Position numbers and translations under genes: made by a program. From NCBI GenBank assembly GCA_009776955.1, contig WRMW01000008.1:1-64000 (forward strand): a stretch of DNA of 64,000 bases, in the 5' to 3' direction. Numbering within the stretch: position 1 is the stretch's first letter; every line of letters begins with the position of its first letter. The notes beneath the pieces are model-generated. The model was given only the letters and a program-made list of their open reading frames with translations. It was not told the origin of the DNA and made no database searches. The DNA is from Clostridiales bacterium (lineage in GTDB: Bacteria; Bacillota; Clostridia; Peptostreptococcales; Anaerovoracaceae). Below are positions 44,232 to 52,205 of this stretch, in pieces.

Positions 44232-44267
44232 TAAGGGATAGTTGCATGGTGGATGATGGGAAATAGC
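44221..44267 (+). repeat. Short tandem duplication across the btuF-btuC junction
   Basis: ATGGTGGATGATAAGGGATAG (44221) is repeated almost exactly as ATGGTGGATGATGGGAAATAG (44246). The first copy holds the btuF stop, the second the btuC start. It looks like a recent duplication that created or moved the btuC start region. Confidence 0.7.
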
Positions 44268-45296
44268 ATTGTGAGAAGCGAGACGTTCAGGGCGGCGGAC
44301 TATGGGTTGTTCGCCGCGCTGACGCTCGGCATATTTGTCGTATGCGTGGCGGTGGGAAGCGTGAATGTGCCGTTGGGCCATACGGCGGGGGCGCTTTGGA
44401 ATGCGGTGGCGGGGCAGCCGCAGGCGGAGGGCACGGCTGCGTCCATAATACTCACGTCGCGGCTGCCCCGCGTCATATGCGTGGCGCTCGTTGGGGCGTC
44501 GCTGTCCATCGGCGGCGGGGCTATGCAGGGCTTGTTGAAAAATCCGCTTGCGGACGGTACGACGCTAGGCGTGTCTAACGGCGCGGCGTTAGGCGCCGTC
44601 TTTGCGATGACCTTCGGCATAGCGATACCGGGCGTGCCGTTCGCGGGCACTATGGTGATGGCGATTCTATTCGCGTTTCTGTCCCTTATAATTATTCTTT
44701 CGCTCGCATACAGGCTCGATTATAGCCTGTCGACAAACACGATAATACTCCTGGGCGTGATTTATTCCATGTTCGTCGCGAGCATCGTGTCCCTTTTGAC
44801 TACTTTCGCGGGGGACAAGGTGCGGAGCATCACGTTTTGGCTAATGGGGTCGCTTGCGGGCACGAGCTATGCGGACGCGGCGGTGTTGGCGGTGACCGCG
44901 CTCGTGTGCGGGATAATTTTGCTCAAATGCGCGCGGGAGCTAAACGCCTTTGCGATAGGCGAGGACAACGCTCGGCATGTGGGGGTGGACGTGCGACGCG
45001 TGCGGCTAGTGGTGCTTATCACGGTGTCGGCGCTTATCGGCGTGTGCGTGTCGGTGGGCGGGACCATAGGGTTCGTCGGGTTGGTGACGCCTCATATGGT
45101 GCGGATGGTGGTGGGGCCGAACCACAAAAGGCTTTTGCCAGGCGTGATGTTCGGCGGGGCGTGCTTCTTGATGCTTGCGGACTTGATAGCGCGGACGATA
45201 CTTTCGCCTAGGGAGCTGCCCATCGGGGTGGTAACGTCGCTTATCGGGGCGGTGGTGTTTTTGGCGATTTTCTTTAGAATGAGGAAGGGGCGGTAA
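44253..45296 (+). CDS. btuC: Cobalamin ABC transporter permease
   Basis: A 347-residue FecCD-family permease with about ten membrane segments. It has the family motifs LTSRLPRVICVALVGASLSIGGGAMQGLLKNPLADGTTLGVSNGAALGA and the C-terminal GTIGFVGLVTPHMVRMVVGPNHKRLLP coupling region. With BtuF and BtuD it imports cobalamin or corrinoid. Two adjacent ATGs (44253, 44256) could serve as start; GGTGG is close upstream. The operon context is riboswitch-controlled cobalamin salvage. Confidence 0.94.
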   Translation: MMGNSIVRSETFRAADYGLFAALTLGIFVVCVAVGSVNVPLGHTAGALWNAVAGQPQAEGTAASIILTSRLPRVICVALVGASLSIGGGAMQGLLKNPLADGTTLGVSNGAALGAVFAMTFGIAIPGVPFAGTMVMAILFAFLSLIIILSLAYRLDYSLSTNTIILLGVIYSMFVASIVSLLTTFAGDKVRSITFWLMGSLAGTSYADAAVLAVTALVCGIILLKCARELNAFAIGEDNARHVGVDVRRVRLVVLITVSALIGVCVSVGGTIGFVGLVTPHMVRMVVGPNHKRLLPGVMFGGACFLMLADLIARTILSPRELPIGVVTSLIGAVVFLAIFFRMRKGR

Positions 45297-45301
45297 AGTC
45301 A

Positions 45302-46063
45302 ATGCTTGAAGTGCGTAATCTGTCTGTGCGGTATGGCGACCTCGTGATAGTGGACGAGGTGAGCTTTGGCGTGGGCAGCGGCCAGTGGCTTATGATAGTC
45401 GGGCCGAACGGCGCAGGCAAATCGACAATAATCAACGCGATTTCCGGTGGGGCGCCGTATAGCGGCAGCATCGACTGCATGGGCAGGGACATTAAATCCT
45501 ATAGGCCGCACGATATCGCGAAAATCATAGGCGTGCTTTCGCAGAGATATCAGATCAGCTACCCTTTTACGGTGGGCGAGATAGTGCGGCTTGGGCGGTA
45601 CGCGCATTCAAAGGGCGTTTTTGCCGGCGGGTCGGACGAGGACGAGACGGCTGTCGAACGTGCCATCGACTTGACGGGCATGAGGCCGTTTTTGAACCAG
45701 TCGGCGCTGACGCTTTCGGGCGGTGAGCTCCAGCGGACGTTTCTGGCTCAGCTGTTCGCACAGGAGCCTAAGATATTGATACTTGACGAGCCGACCAACC
45801 ACCTCGATTTGGTGTATCAAAAGCAGGTGTTCGCCTTGATAAGCGAGTGGCTGAAAACGCCGGGGCGGGCGGTGATATCCGTGGTTCACGACCTTTCGCT
45901 CGCGCGGGCGTACGGGACGGATGCGTTGCTGCTGCACGAGGGGAAGGTGGTATCGCAGGGCGCGGCACGGGAGACTCTGTCGCCGGAGAATTTGAACAGC
46001 GTCTATGATATGGACGTGTTCGAGTGGATGCGGACCATGTTGGAGCAGTGGGTTGAGAATTGA
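45302..46063 (+). CDS. btuD: Cobalamin ABC transporter ATPase
   Basis: A 253-residue ABC ATPase of the FecE/BtuD group with Walker A VGPNGAGKSTIINAI, signature LSGGELQRTFLAQ, Walker B ILILDEPTNHLDL and a switch His in VVHDLSLARAYG. It powers uptake through BtuC. It begins five bases after btuC's stop and is followed closely by cobO. Confidence 0.95.
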   Translation: MLEVRNLSVRYGDLVIVDEVSFGVGSGQWLMIVGPNGAGKSTIINAISGGAPYSGSIDCMGRDIKSYRPHDIAKIIGVLSQRYQISYPFTVGEIVRLGRYAHSKGVFAGGSDEDETAVERAIDLTGMRPFLNQSALTLSGGELQRTFLAQLFAQEPKILILDEPTNHLDLVYQKQVFALISEWLKTPGRAVISVVHDLSLARAYGTDALLLHEGKVVSQGAARETLSPENLNSVYDMDVFEWMRTMLEQWVEN

Positions 46064-46088
46064 GAATGGAGAGTCAGGAGGGAAAGCT

Positions 46089-46616
46089 ATGAGCAAGGGA
46101 TTGATACATCTGTACATCGGCGATGGCAAGGGCAAGACGACGGCGGCCATCGGTCTGGCGGTGCGTGCTGCCGGCCGCGAGCGAAAGGTCGTGCTCGCGC
46201 AGTTTTTGAAAGGGCGCAAGACCGGCGAGGCGGCTATGCTCGAAGGGCTTGGCGTAAGCGTCATACGCTCGGAGAAGAATCGGAAGTTTTATTGCAATAT
46301 GAACGATGATGAGCGCGTTGGCTTCCGTGAGGAACAAGTACGTCTGCTTGAGGAAGCAAAGGAAGCGGTTTTCGGGGGTACACAGGTCGATCTGTTGGTG
46401 CTTGACGAGGCGGTGGATACCTTGGATTTGAATATGCTTGACGAGGGGGCGCTAAAGGACTTTATTATGCAAAAGCCGGAGGACATGGAGCTCGTGATAA
46501 CCGGCCGCTCCGCTCCACCGTGGCTTATTGAAATGGCTGACTATATTACGGAAATGAAAAAGCACAAGCACCCATATGACCGTGGCATTGACGCCCGCGA
46601 GGGCATAGAGTTTTAG
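46089..46616 (+). CDS. cobO: Corrinoid adenosyltransferase, CobA/CobO type
   Basis: The 175-residue enzyme attaches the adenosyl group from ATP to the cobalt of reduced corrinoids. The N-terminal GLIHLYIGDGKGKTTAAIGLAVRAAG contains the P-loop, VLAQFLKGRKTGEAAML follows, and LLVLDEAVDTLDLNML and LVITGRSAPPWLIEMADYITEM are typical of the CobO/BtuR family. Start at MSKGLIHL with CAGGAGGG upstream; the longer track frame overlaps btuD. Encoded 25 bases after btuD, it adenosylates imported corrinoids. Confidence 0.95.
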   Translation: MSKGLIHLYIGDGKGKTTAAIGLAVRAAGRERKVVLAQFLKGRKTGEAAMLEGLGVSVIRSEKNRKFYCNMNDDERVGFREEQVRLLEEAKEAVFGGTQVDLLVLDEAVDTLDLNMLDEGALKDFIMQKPEDMELVITGRSAPPWLIEMADYITEMKKHKHPYDRGIDAREGIEF

Positions 46617-46644
46617 CTGGCGGTACGGAAGGAAGTGTGAACGC

Positions 46645-47724
46645 ATGGACTATAAGAAAGCAATCAATGAAATCAAGGGCGCCGACGAAGCTGCGATGGC
46701 GAGCGCGCGCGATTATTGCGATACGCTTATAAAACCGCTCGGCTCGCTCGGCAGGCTTGAGGAGCTTGCCGTACGGCTTGCGGGCATAACTGGTCAGGTG
46801 AGGAACAGATTCGACAATCGTGCAATAGTGGTGATGGCGGCGGACAACGGCGTCTGCGCGGAGGGGGTCGCGGCGGCACCGCAGGCGTTCACGCTGTTGC
46901 AGGCAATCAATATGACGCGCGGCATCTGCGGCGTTAATGTGTTCGCCAGTGCGTTCGGGGCAGAGGTCGTCGTCGTCGATATCGGCATAATGACCCCGCC
47001 CGCCACGGACGCGATAATAGACAGAAACGTGCGACGTGGCACGGACAATATGGCCGTCGGGCCTGCAATGTCAAGGGGCGAGGCGGAGGCAGCAATAGCC
47101 GCAGGCTTCGATGTCGCATCGGAGCTTTTCAAAAACGGCTGCGACATACTCGGCACTGGCGAAATGGGCATAGGCAACACGACGTCCACGAGCGCGTGCG
47201 CCATAGCCTTTCTCGGCATCGTGCCGGAGCTTGCCGTAGGGCGGGGAGCCGGCCTTACGGACGAAGCGCTTGCAAACAAGGTCGAGGTCGTCAAGCGGGC
47301 GCTTGCCGTAAACGCGCCTGACAAAGGCGACCCCGTAGATGTGCTCGCAAAGGTCGGAGGACTCGATATCGCAGGGCTCGCAGGTTGCTATATCGCAACG
47401 GCTTACCATAGAAAGCCCATTCTGATAGACGGCGCGATCTCAGTTGTCGCCGCCCTGATTGCGGCTCGGCTCTGCCCGCCCGCGAAAGACTTTATGATCG
47501 CGACGCACCGCTCGACGGAGCCGTCCTACGACGCAGCCATCGCCGAATTGGGCTTGAGCCCCTTCCTCGAAATGGAAATGCGGCTTGGCGAAGGCTCGGG
47601 CTGTGCGCTTGCTTTCCCGATAATTTCCGCCGCATGTGTTATGATAAACGAAATGGGAACTTTCGCAGATATCTCATTTGACGATTCGGTGTTGGTGGAC
47701 ATAAGGGAAGGGACGGAAGAATGA
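46645..47724 (+). CDS. cobT: Nicotinate-nucleotide--dimethylbenzimidazole phosphoribosyltransferase
   Basis: A 359-residue CobT that activates the lower-ligand base by making alpha-ribazole phosphate from nicotinate mononucleotide. Motifs: LGRLEELAVRLAGITG, VVMAADNGVCAEGV, GEMGIGNTTSTSACA, and near the C-terminus MRLGEGSGCALAFPIISAA with the catalytic Glu. Lower-ligand specificity (dimethylbenzimidazole or another base) cannot be read from sequence. The stop overlaps cobU by four bases. Confidence 0.96.
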   Translation: MDYKKAINEIKGADEAAMASARDYCDTLIKPLGSLGRLEELAVRLAGITGQVRNRFDNRAIVVMAADNGVCAEGVAAAPQAFTLLQAINMTRGICGVNVFASAFGAEVVVVDIGIMTPPATDAIIDRNVRRGTDNMAVGPAMSRGEAEAAIAAGFDVASELFKNGCDILGTGEMGIGNTTSTSACAIAFLGIVPELAVGRGAGLTDEALANKVEVVKRALAVNAPDKGDPVDVLAKVGGLDIAGLAGCYIATAYHRKPILIDGAISVVAALIAARLCPPAKDFMIATHRSTEPSYDAAIAELGLSPFLEMEMRLGEGSGCALAFPIISAACVMINEMGTFADISFDDSVLVDIREGTEE

Positions 47725-48275
47725 CATCTGACATCTGGCTGATAACCGGCGGAGGGCGCAGCGGAAAGAGCGCCTATGCGGAGGGGCTTGCCGAGGGCGG
47801 CGTGCTCTATATCGCGACCGCCATAGAGACGGACGGGGAAATGGCGGAACGGATAGCCATTCACCGCGCAGCCCGTCCCCAAGACTGGATAACGTGGGAG
47901 CGACATAGCGGCTTCGAGGATATCGAACATACGTTTTCGCCAAACGACTTCGACACCATCTTGCTCGATTGCGTCGGCAATTTGCTTATGGGGATACTTT
48001 TCGAGGAGATTCCCGATGCGGACGAGTTTGCAAGCGAGGATTTTGACCGCGTCGAGCATATGTCGATGTCGGAGGCAGACAAGCTGTGCGCCTACGCCAG
48101 AAAACACGGCAAACGCCTTGTGTTCGTCACCAACGAAGTCGGCATGGGCATAATTCCTGGGACGCGTTATTCACGGTACTACCGTGACGCGCTCGGCCGC
48201 ATCAACAAGCATATAGCCAAGGCTGCGGACAAGGCGGTGCTGATGGTTTCGGGCATCCCGATGACGCTTAAATGA
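47721..48275 (+). CDS. cobU: Adenosylcobinamide kinase / guanylyltransferase
   Basis: A 184-residue bifunctional enzyme that phosphorylates and then guanylylates adenosylcobinamide. It has the P-loop ITGGGRSGKSAYAEGL, the HRAARPQDWITWE segment with the guanylylated His, DTILLDCVGNLL, and FVTNEVGMGIIPGTRYSRYYRDALGRIN. Start overlaps cobT by four bases (ATGA). It completes the cobinamide salvage route with cobS. Confidence 0.96.
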   Translation: MTSDIWLITGGGRSGKSAYAEGLAEGGVLYIATAIETDGEMAERIAIHRAARPQDWITWERHSGFEDIEHTFSPNDFDTILLDCVGNLLMGILFEEIPDADEFASEDFDRVEHMSMSEADKLCAYARKHGKRLVFVTNEVGMGIIPGTRYSRYYRDALGRINKHIAKAADKAVLMVSGIPMTLK

Positions 48276-48285
48276 GGTTTCAAGG

Positions 48286-49068
48286 ATGAAATCATTTTTC
48301 CTGATGCTTGGGTTTTTCACACGCCTGCCCGTTCCTAAGATCGAGTTCACCGAGGAACGGTATCGCAGAGCTATGAAACTGATGCCGCTCGTCGGTCTTG
48401 TTGTCGGCGTTGTCATCGTGCTGATTTCATTGCTTCTTTCGGTGCTGCAAGTGCCTGGCCTGATTCGTGGCGGCGTGCTCGTCTGCGCCTATATCATCCT
48501 TACCGGAGGCCTACATTTCGACGGCCTTGCCGACACTTTCGATGGCGTTTTCAGCGCTCGCTCCCGCGAGCAGTCCCTTGAAATAATGAAGGACAGCCGC
48601 ATCGGGGTGTTCGGGCTTCTTGGCATCGTGATGGTGGCGTTGCTCTATTTCGCCACGTTTATCGAGGCCCCGCTCCCCGCACTGCTTTTATTCCCCCTCT
48701 GCGGGCGCGCTTGCTGCCTGATATCGGCATCGCTCGCACCCTATGCACGCGAGGACGGCATGGGCAAAGCGACTAGCGTGGAGGGCGGCCCCGCATCCGT
48801 AACGGCGGCGATTGTCGCCATTGTCGGCGCGTCATTTTTGACAATCCCATTTGACCTATATGTTCTGCACAACAATAATTTTGCACTTTCGCTTGTTTGC
48901 TCATTGATAGCTGCCGCGGTCGCGGTATTGGTGACTGCGTGCGTAACGGCGCACTTCAAGAAAAAGCTTGGTGGCGTCACGGGTGACACTTTTGGCGCAG
49001 TTATCGAGATTTCGTCGATAGCGTATCTGCTCGTTTTCGCGATAATCTATCAGGTATTGCCGTTATGA
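48286..49068 (+). CDS. cobS: Adenosylcobinamide-GDP ribazoletransferase (cobalamin synthase)
   Basis: The 260-residue membrane protein joins adenosylcobinamide-GDP and alpha-ribazole (phosphate). It has FFTRLPVPKIEFTEERYRRAMKLMPLVGLVVG at the N-terminus and the conserved acidic motif GGLHFDGLADTFDGVFS, then several membrane segments. Order cobT-cobU-cobS is the classic nucleotide-loop assembly set. Overlaps the HAD gene by four bases. Confidence 0.95.
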   Translation: MKSFFLMLGFFTRLPVPKIEFTEERYRRAMKLMPLVGLVVGVVIVLISLLLSVLQVPGLIRGGVLVCAYIILTGGLHFDGLADTFDGVFSARSREQSLEIMKDSRIGVFGLLGIVMVALLYFATFIEAPLPALLLFPLCGRACCLISASLAPYAREDGMGKATSVEGGPASVTAAIVAIVGASFLTIPFDLYVLHNNNFALSLVCSLIAAAVAVLVTACVTAHFKKKLGGVTGDTFGAVIEISSIAYLLVFAIIYQVLPL

Positions 49069-49868
49069 AATCAAGGCTGATAGCGCTCGACATAGACGGC
49101 ACCATACTCGACAGCCCTGCGGGCATCCCTGTGCCGGAGGAGGTTCGCGAGGCGGTGCGTGAGGCGCGGGATGCTGGTGCGCGCGTCTGCCTTTGTTCCT
49201 CGCGACCGTGCTATATGATGGAGGAGGTCACGAGCAGGCTCGATGGGATAGATGCGCTTGCGGGATGCAGCGGGGCGATGATCGAGCTTGCCGGAGCGTC
49301 GGCAGGCGATTTGTTCTATCTGGACAGGATTCCCGACGCTCTTTCGCTCGCCTGCCTTGAAACGGCAAAAAGTCTGGGTGCGTATGTATCTTTTGCAGGC
49401 AGGGAGCGGATCTATGTGCTGCAAAAGGGTGTTATAGGCCTTCTGGCCGCGAAAGACCCGACATTCACGATTATGAAAGAAAAAGCGCTTGTGAAATTGT
49501 TCAAGACCGAGCAGATTTCAAGCGCCTTTATCATCACCGACCCCGATGTGCCGGCCGAAGCCGTGACGGGGGCGCCGGTGCTGAAAGACGTCAATGTCCA
49601 CCACTCAGGCCATAGCTGCTTCACCATCACAAACAAGGGGACGGACAAGGGGGCCGGAGTTCTGAGGCTTGCGGAACTCTGGGATATCCCCCAAGAAGCG
49701 ATTCTTGCGGTCGGCAACGACGAGAACGACATCCCGATGCTCAAGGCTGCGGGGGTCGGGGTCGCTGTCGCAAATGCGGTTCCTAGCGTGTTCGCCGCCG
49801 CCGACTGGGTCGCACCAAGCGTCCGACAGGCGGGCGCCGCCGCCGCTATACGACGGTATGCACTATGA
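49065..49868 (+). CDS. HAD-family phosphatase, Cof type, in the cobalamin operon
   Basis: A 267-residue HAD hydrolase of the Cof subfamily. It shows motif I LIALDIDGTILDS, motif II CLCSSRP, a C2 cap in the middle, and motif IV GNDENDIPMLKAAGVGVAVANA. Cof enzymes dephosphorylate sugar phosphates and similar small molecules. It is coupled to cobS (ATGA) in a cobalamin assembly operon that lacks cobC, the phosphatase for the alpha-ribazole phosphate step. It might fill that role, but this is inference from position. Confidence 0.9.
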   Translation: MKSRLIALDIDGTILDSPAGIPVPEEVREAVREARDAGARVCLCSSRPCYMMEEVTSRLDGIDALAGCSGAMIELAGASAGDLFYLDRIPDALSLACLETAKSLGAYVSFAGRERIYVLQKGVIGLLAAKDPTFTIMKEKALVKLFKTEQISSAFIITDPDVPAEAVTGAPVLKDVNVHHSGHSCFTITNKGTDKGAGVLRLAELWDIPQEAILAVGNDENDIPMLKAAGVGVAVANAVPSVFAAADWVAPSVRQAGAAAAIRRYAL

Positions 49869-49919
49869 TATGCGTCCAAGGTTTTGCTTTTATCTGCGGT
49901 TGCGTGATAAACTCTCACC

Positions 49920-50378
49920 ATGAAATATTATTACGTTTATGAATACCCCACTGGGCCTGTCCGCATTGCGGAAGCGGACGGGAGCATAGTGGGGGTGACC
50001 TTCGCAGGTACGAACCCGCCCGGCGGCTTTGAGGAGCGTGAGTCGCCGCTGATAAAGCGGGCGGTGAAGCAGCTCGACGAATATTTTGCAGGAAAGCGCC
50101 GTGAATTCGACTTGCCGCTTGCGTTTAGCGGCACGGACTTTCAGCGAAAGGTCTGGGCGGCCTTGCTTACGATACCTTACGGCGAGACCCGCACCTACGG
50201 CGAGATAGCGGCACAGATAGGCAACCCCCAGGCCGCCCGCGCCGTCGGCATGGCAAACAACCGCAACCCCATATCCATCATCTGCCCGTGCCACAGGGTT
50301 ATAGGCGCAAACGGCGCCCTCGTCGGCTATGGCGGCGGCCTCCCCGCAAAGCGGCTGTTGCTCGACCTCGAAAAGTGA
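49920..50378 (+). CDS. ogt: Methylated-DNA--protein-cysteine methyltransferase
   Basis: A 152-residue alkyltransferase that removes methyl groups from O6-methylguanine in DNA. The C-terminal domain has TDFQRKVWAALLTIPYGETRTYGEIA, the helix-turn-helix Arg region NPQAARAVGMANNRNPI, and the acceptor-Cys motif ICPCHRVIGANGALVGYGGG. No clear ribosome binding site is seen (TCTCACC upstream). It begins 51 bases after the HAD gene and is convergent with the symporter gene. Confidence 0.94.
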   Translation: MKYYYVYEYPTGPVRIAEADGSIVGVTFAGTNPPGGFEERESPLIKRAVKQLDEYFAGKRREFDLPLAFSGTDFQRKVWAALLTIPYGETRTYGEIAAQIGNPQAARAVGMANNRNPISIICPCHRVIGANGALVGYGGGLPAKRLLLDLEK

Positions 50379-50416
50379 CGGCAGCCCCCGTCACTTGCAT
50401 TATCGTAGCTAATCGC

Positions 50417-50472
50417 ATAAAAAGACGCCGCCTCCGACCTCGCCGCAAAGCGACAATCGAACGACAGCGTCT
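50417..50472 (-). terminator. Terminator of the symporter gene
   Basis: On the reverse strand AGACGC and GCGTCT bracket a smaller stem (TCGC...GCGA) and are followed by TTTTT. It lies about 45 bases after the symporter's stop, between the convergent genes. Confidence 0.6.
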
Positions 50473-50517
50473 CCCTTATTATTAAATTGTGCTATTCCCT
50501 AAAGTTATGCCCTAGAA

Positions 50518-52050
50518 CTACGCCTCCTGTACGTCTTCGGCCTCCGGCAAGGGCTGCTGCGTCCTCTCGAACTCGTGCATCATTTCCTCGGACGGCGGCT
50601 TTGTCATAAGGCTTACAACGATGCCGAACACAAGCGAGATGGCGAAGCCCGGCGCAAGCGAGTAAAGCTCCGTGGCGTCGCCTATCGTGGTGCCGGCAAA
50701 GGGTATATAGTCCCAGACGATGACGGTCAGGCCGCCGGCGATGATGGCCGCCGCAGCACCGGCGCGGTTGATGCGCTTCCAGTAGAGCGAGAGCAGTATA
50801 AGCGCCCCGAACGCGGAGCCGAAGCCCGCCCATGCGTTGGACACGAGCGACATAACATTTGAATTGTGGTCGAGCGCGATGACAAATGCGATGACTGCGA
50901 CTGCTACGACCGCGATGCGGCTGACCCATACATAGTGCTTGTCGGTGGCGTCGCGCTTGGCGGTGGTCTTGTAAATGTCGCTCGTGATGGAGGATGCCGT
51001 GACCAAGAGCTGCGAATCCGCCGTGGACATGATGGCGGCGAGGATGCCGCAGAGGAAGAACCCAGCGAGAAGCGGCAGATACGCAACGGCGTTCTCGCCC
51101 ATAAAGACGCTTTGTATCATTTGGATGAATACGGTTTCGGGATTTTCCAAGCCGGGGGTGAACGCCTGTCCGACAACGCCGACGATAATGGCGAATATAA
51201 GCGTAAAGACGACCCAGACGATGGCTATAGCCGCAGACCGCTTTACGCGGCTTTCGGACTTGATTGCCATAAAGCGAATTAATATGTGCGGCATACCGAA
51301 GTAGCCGAGCCCCCACGCAAGCTGTGAAATGATAGATACTGCCGTGATGGTATTGCCTGAGCCGTCGTTGAGCGGGTCAAGCATATCAGACGGCACTATA
51401 GCTGTGACCGCGTCCATGCCTCCGAGCGCCGCAAGAGCCAAAAGCGGTACGGCGATGATGGCGGCAAGCATCAGCAGGCCTTGGATAAGGTCTGTCCAGC
51501 AGACGGCAGAAAACCCTCCCAAGAAAGTATAGATGAGGATAACAAGCACGCCGATCAGCAGAGCCACATTATAGTCGATTCCAAACAATTGCGAGAACAG
51601 CGTGCCGCCCGCCACGAAGCCCGAGGCTGTGTAGATGGCGAAGAACAGGGTTATGAAGCATGCCGCCGCCACGCGGAGTATGCGGGACGTATCGTGGAAG
51701 CGGTTCTCGAGATACTCCGGTATGGTGATGGAGTTCTTCGCCACGATGGTGTACCTGCGAAGGCGTTTTGCGACCAGCACCCAGTTGAGCGCCGTGCCTA
51801 TGGCAAGCCCCACGGCGATCCAAAGCTGACCAGTGCCGAAGGCGTACACCGCCCCCGGAAGCCCCATAAGCAGCCAGCCCGACATATCGGACGCCTGCGC
51901 CGACATCGCCGCCACCCATGAGTTGAGCTTGCGACCGCCAAGAAAGTAATTTGACAGGTCGGATGAGCGCTTGAAGAAAAACGCCCCGATAAAAATCATT
52001 ATTGCCGCATATATAAGAAAAGCGACAATAATCCATACACTATCTCCCAT
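50518..52050 (-). CDS. putP: Sodium/proline-type symporter (SSS family)
   Basis: A 510-residue sodium:solute symporter with about 13 membrane segments. It has LSNYFLGGRKLNSWVAAMSAQASDMSGWLLMGLPGAVYAFG, characteristic of PutP, and LAGFFLCGILAAIMSTADSQLLVTASSITSDIY, the SSS signature in the later helices. It most likely imports proline with Na+. Start at MGDSVWI has GGAGG at good spacing; the longer track frame adds six unsupported codons. It is divergent from the flavin reductase gene, with about 155 bases between. Confidence 0.92.
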   Translation of the reverse strand: MGDSVWIIVAFLIYAAIMIFIGAFFFKRSSDLSNYFLGGRKLNSWVAAMSAQASDMSGWLLMGLPGAVYAFGTGQLWIAVGLAIGTALNWVLVAKRLRRYTIVAKNSITIPEYLENRFHDTSRILRVAAACFITLFFAIYTASGFVAGGTLFSQLFGIDYNVALLIGVLVILIYTFLGGFSAVCWTDLIQGLLMLAAIIAVPLLALAALGGMDAVTAIVPSDMLDPLNDGSGNTITAVSIISQLAWGLGYFGMPHILIRFMAIKSESRVKRSAAIAIVWVVFTLIFAIIVGVVGQAFTPGLENPETVFIQMIQSVFMGENAVAYLPLLAGFFLCGILAAIMSTADSQLLVTASSITSDIYKTTAKRDATDKHYVWVSRIAVVAVAVIAFVIALDHNSNVMSLVSNAWAGFGSAFGALILLSLYWKRINRAGAAAAIIAGGLTVIVWDYIPFAGTTIGDATELYSLAPGFAISLVFGIVVSLMTKPPSEEMMHEFERTQQPLPEAEDVQEA

Positions 52051-52205
52051 AACAAACCTCCATAACATTCATACTATTATTCCAATACCAATAGCGAGAA
52101 GTATAACAGAAAAACGCTTGCAAGACTATGTTGCGACAAAAAATGGAGTATACTTGCATTGTATTGAAAAGCAGGTAAATGGGCGTGAGCTCAAGGAGGC
52201 GGGAA

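Noticed and set aside
43119-44381. 420-residue reverse ORF opposite btuF
   Set aside because: Same kind of antisense shadow; btuF on the other strand has a lipobox and riboswitch context.
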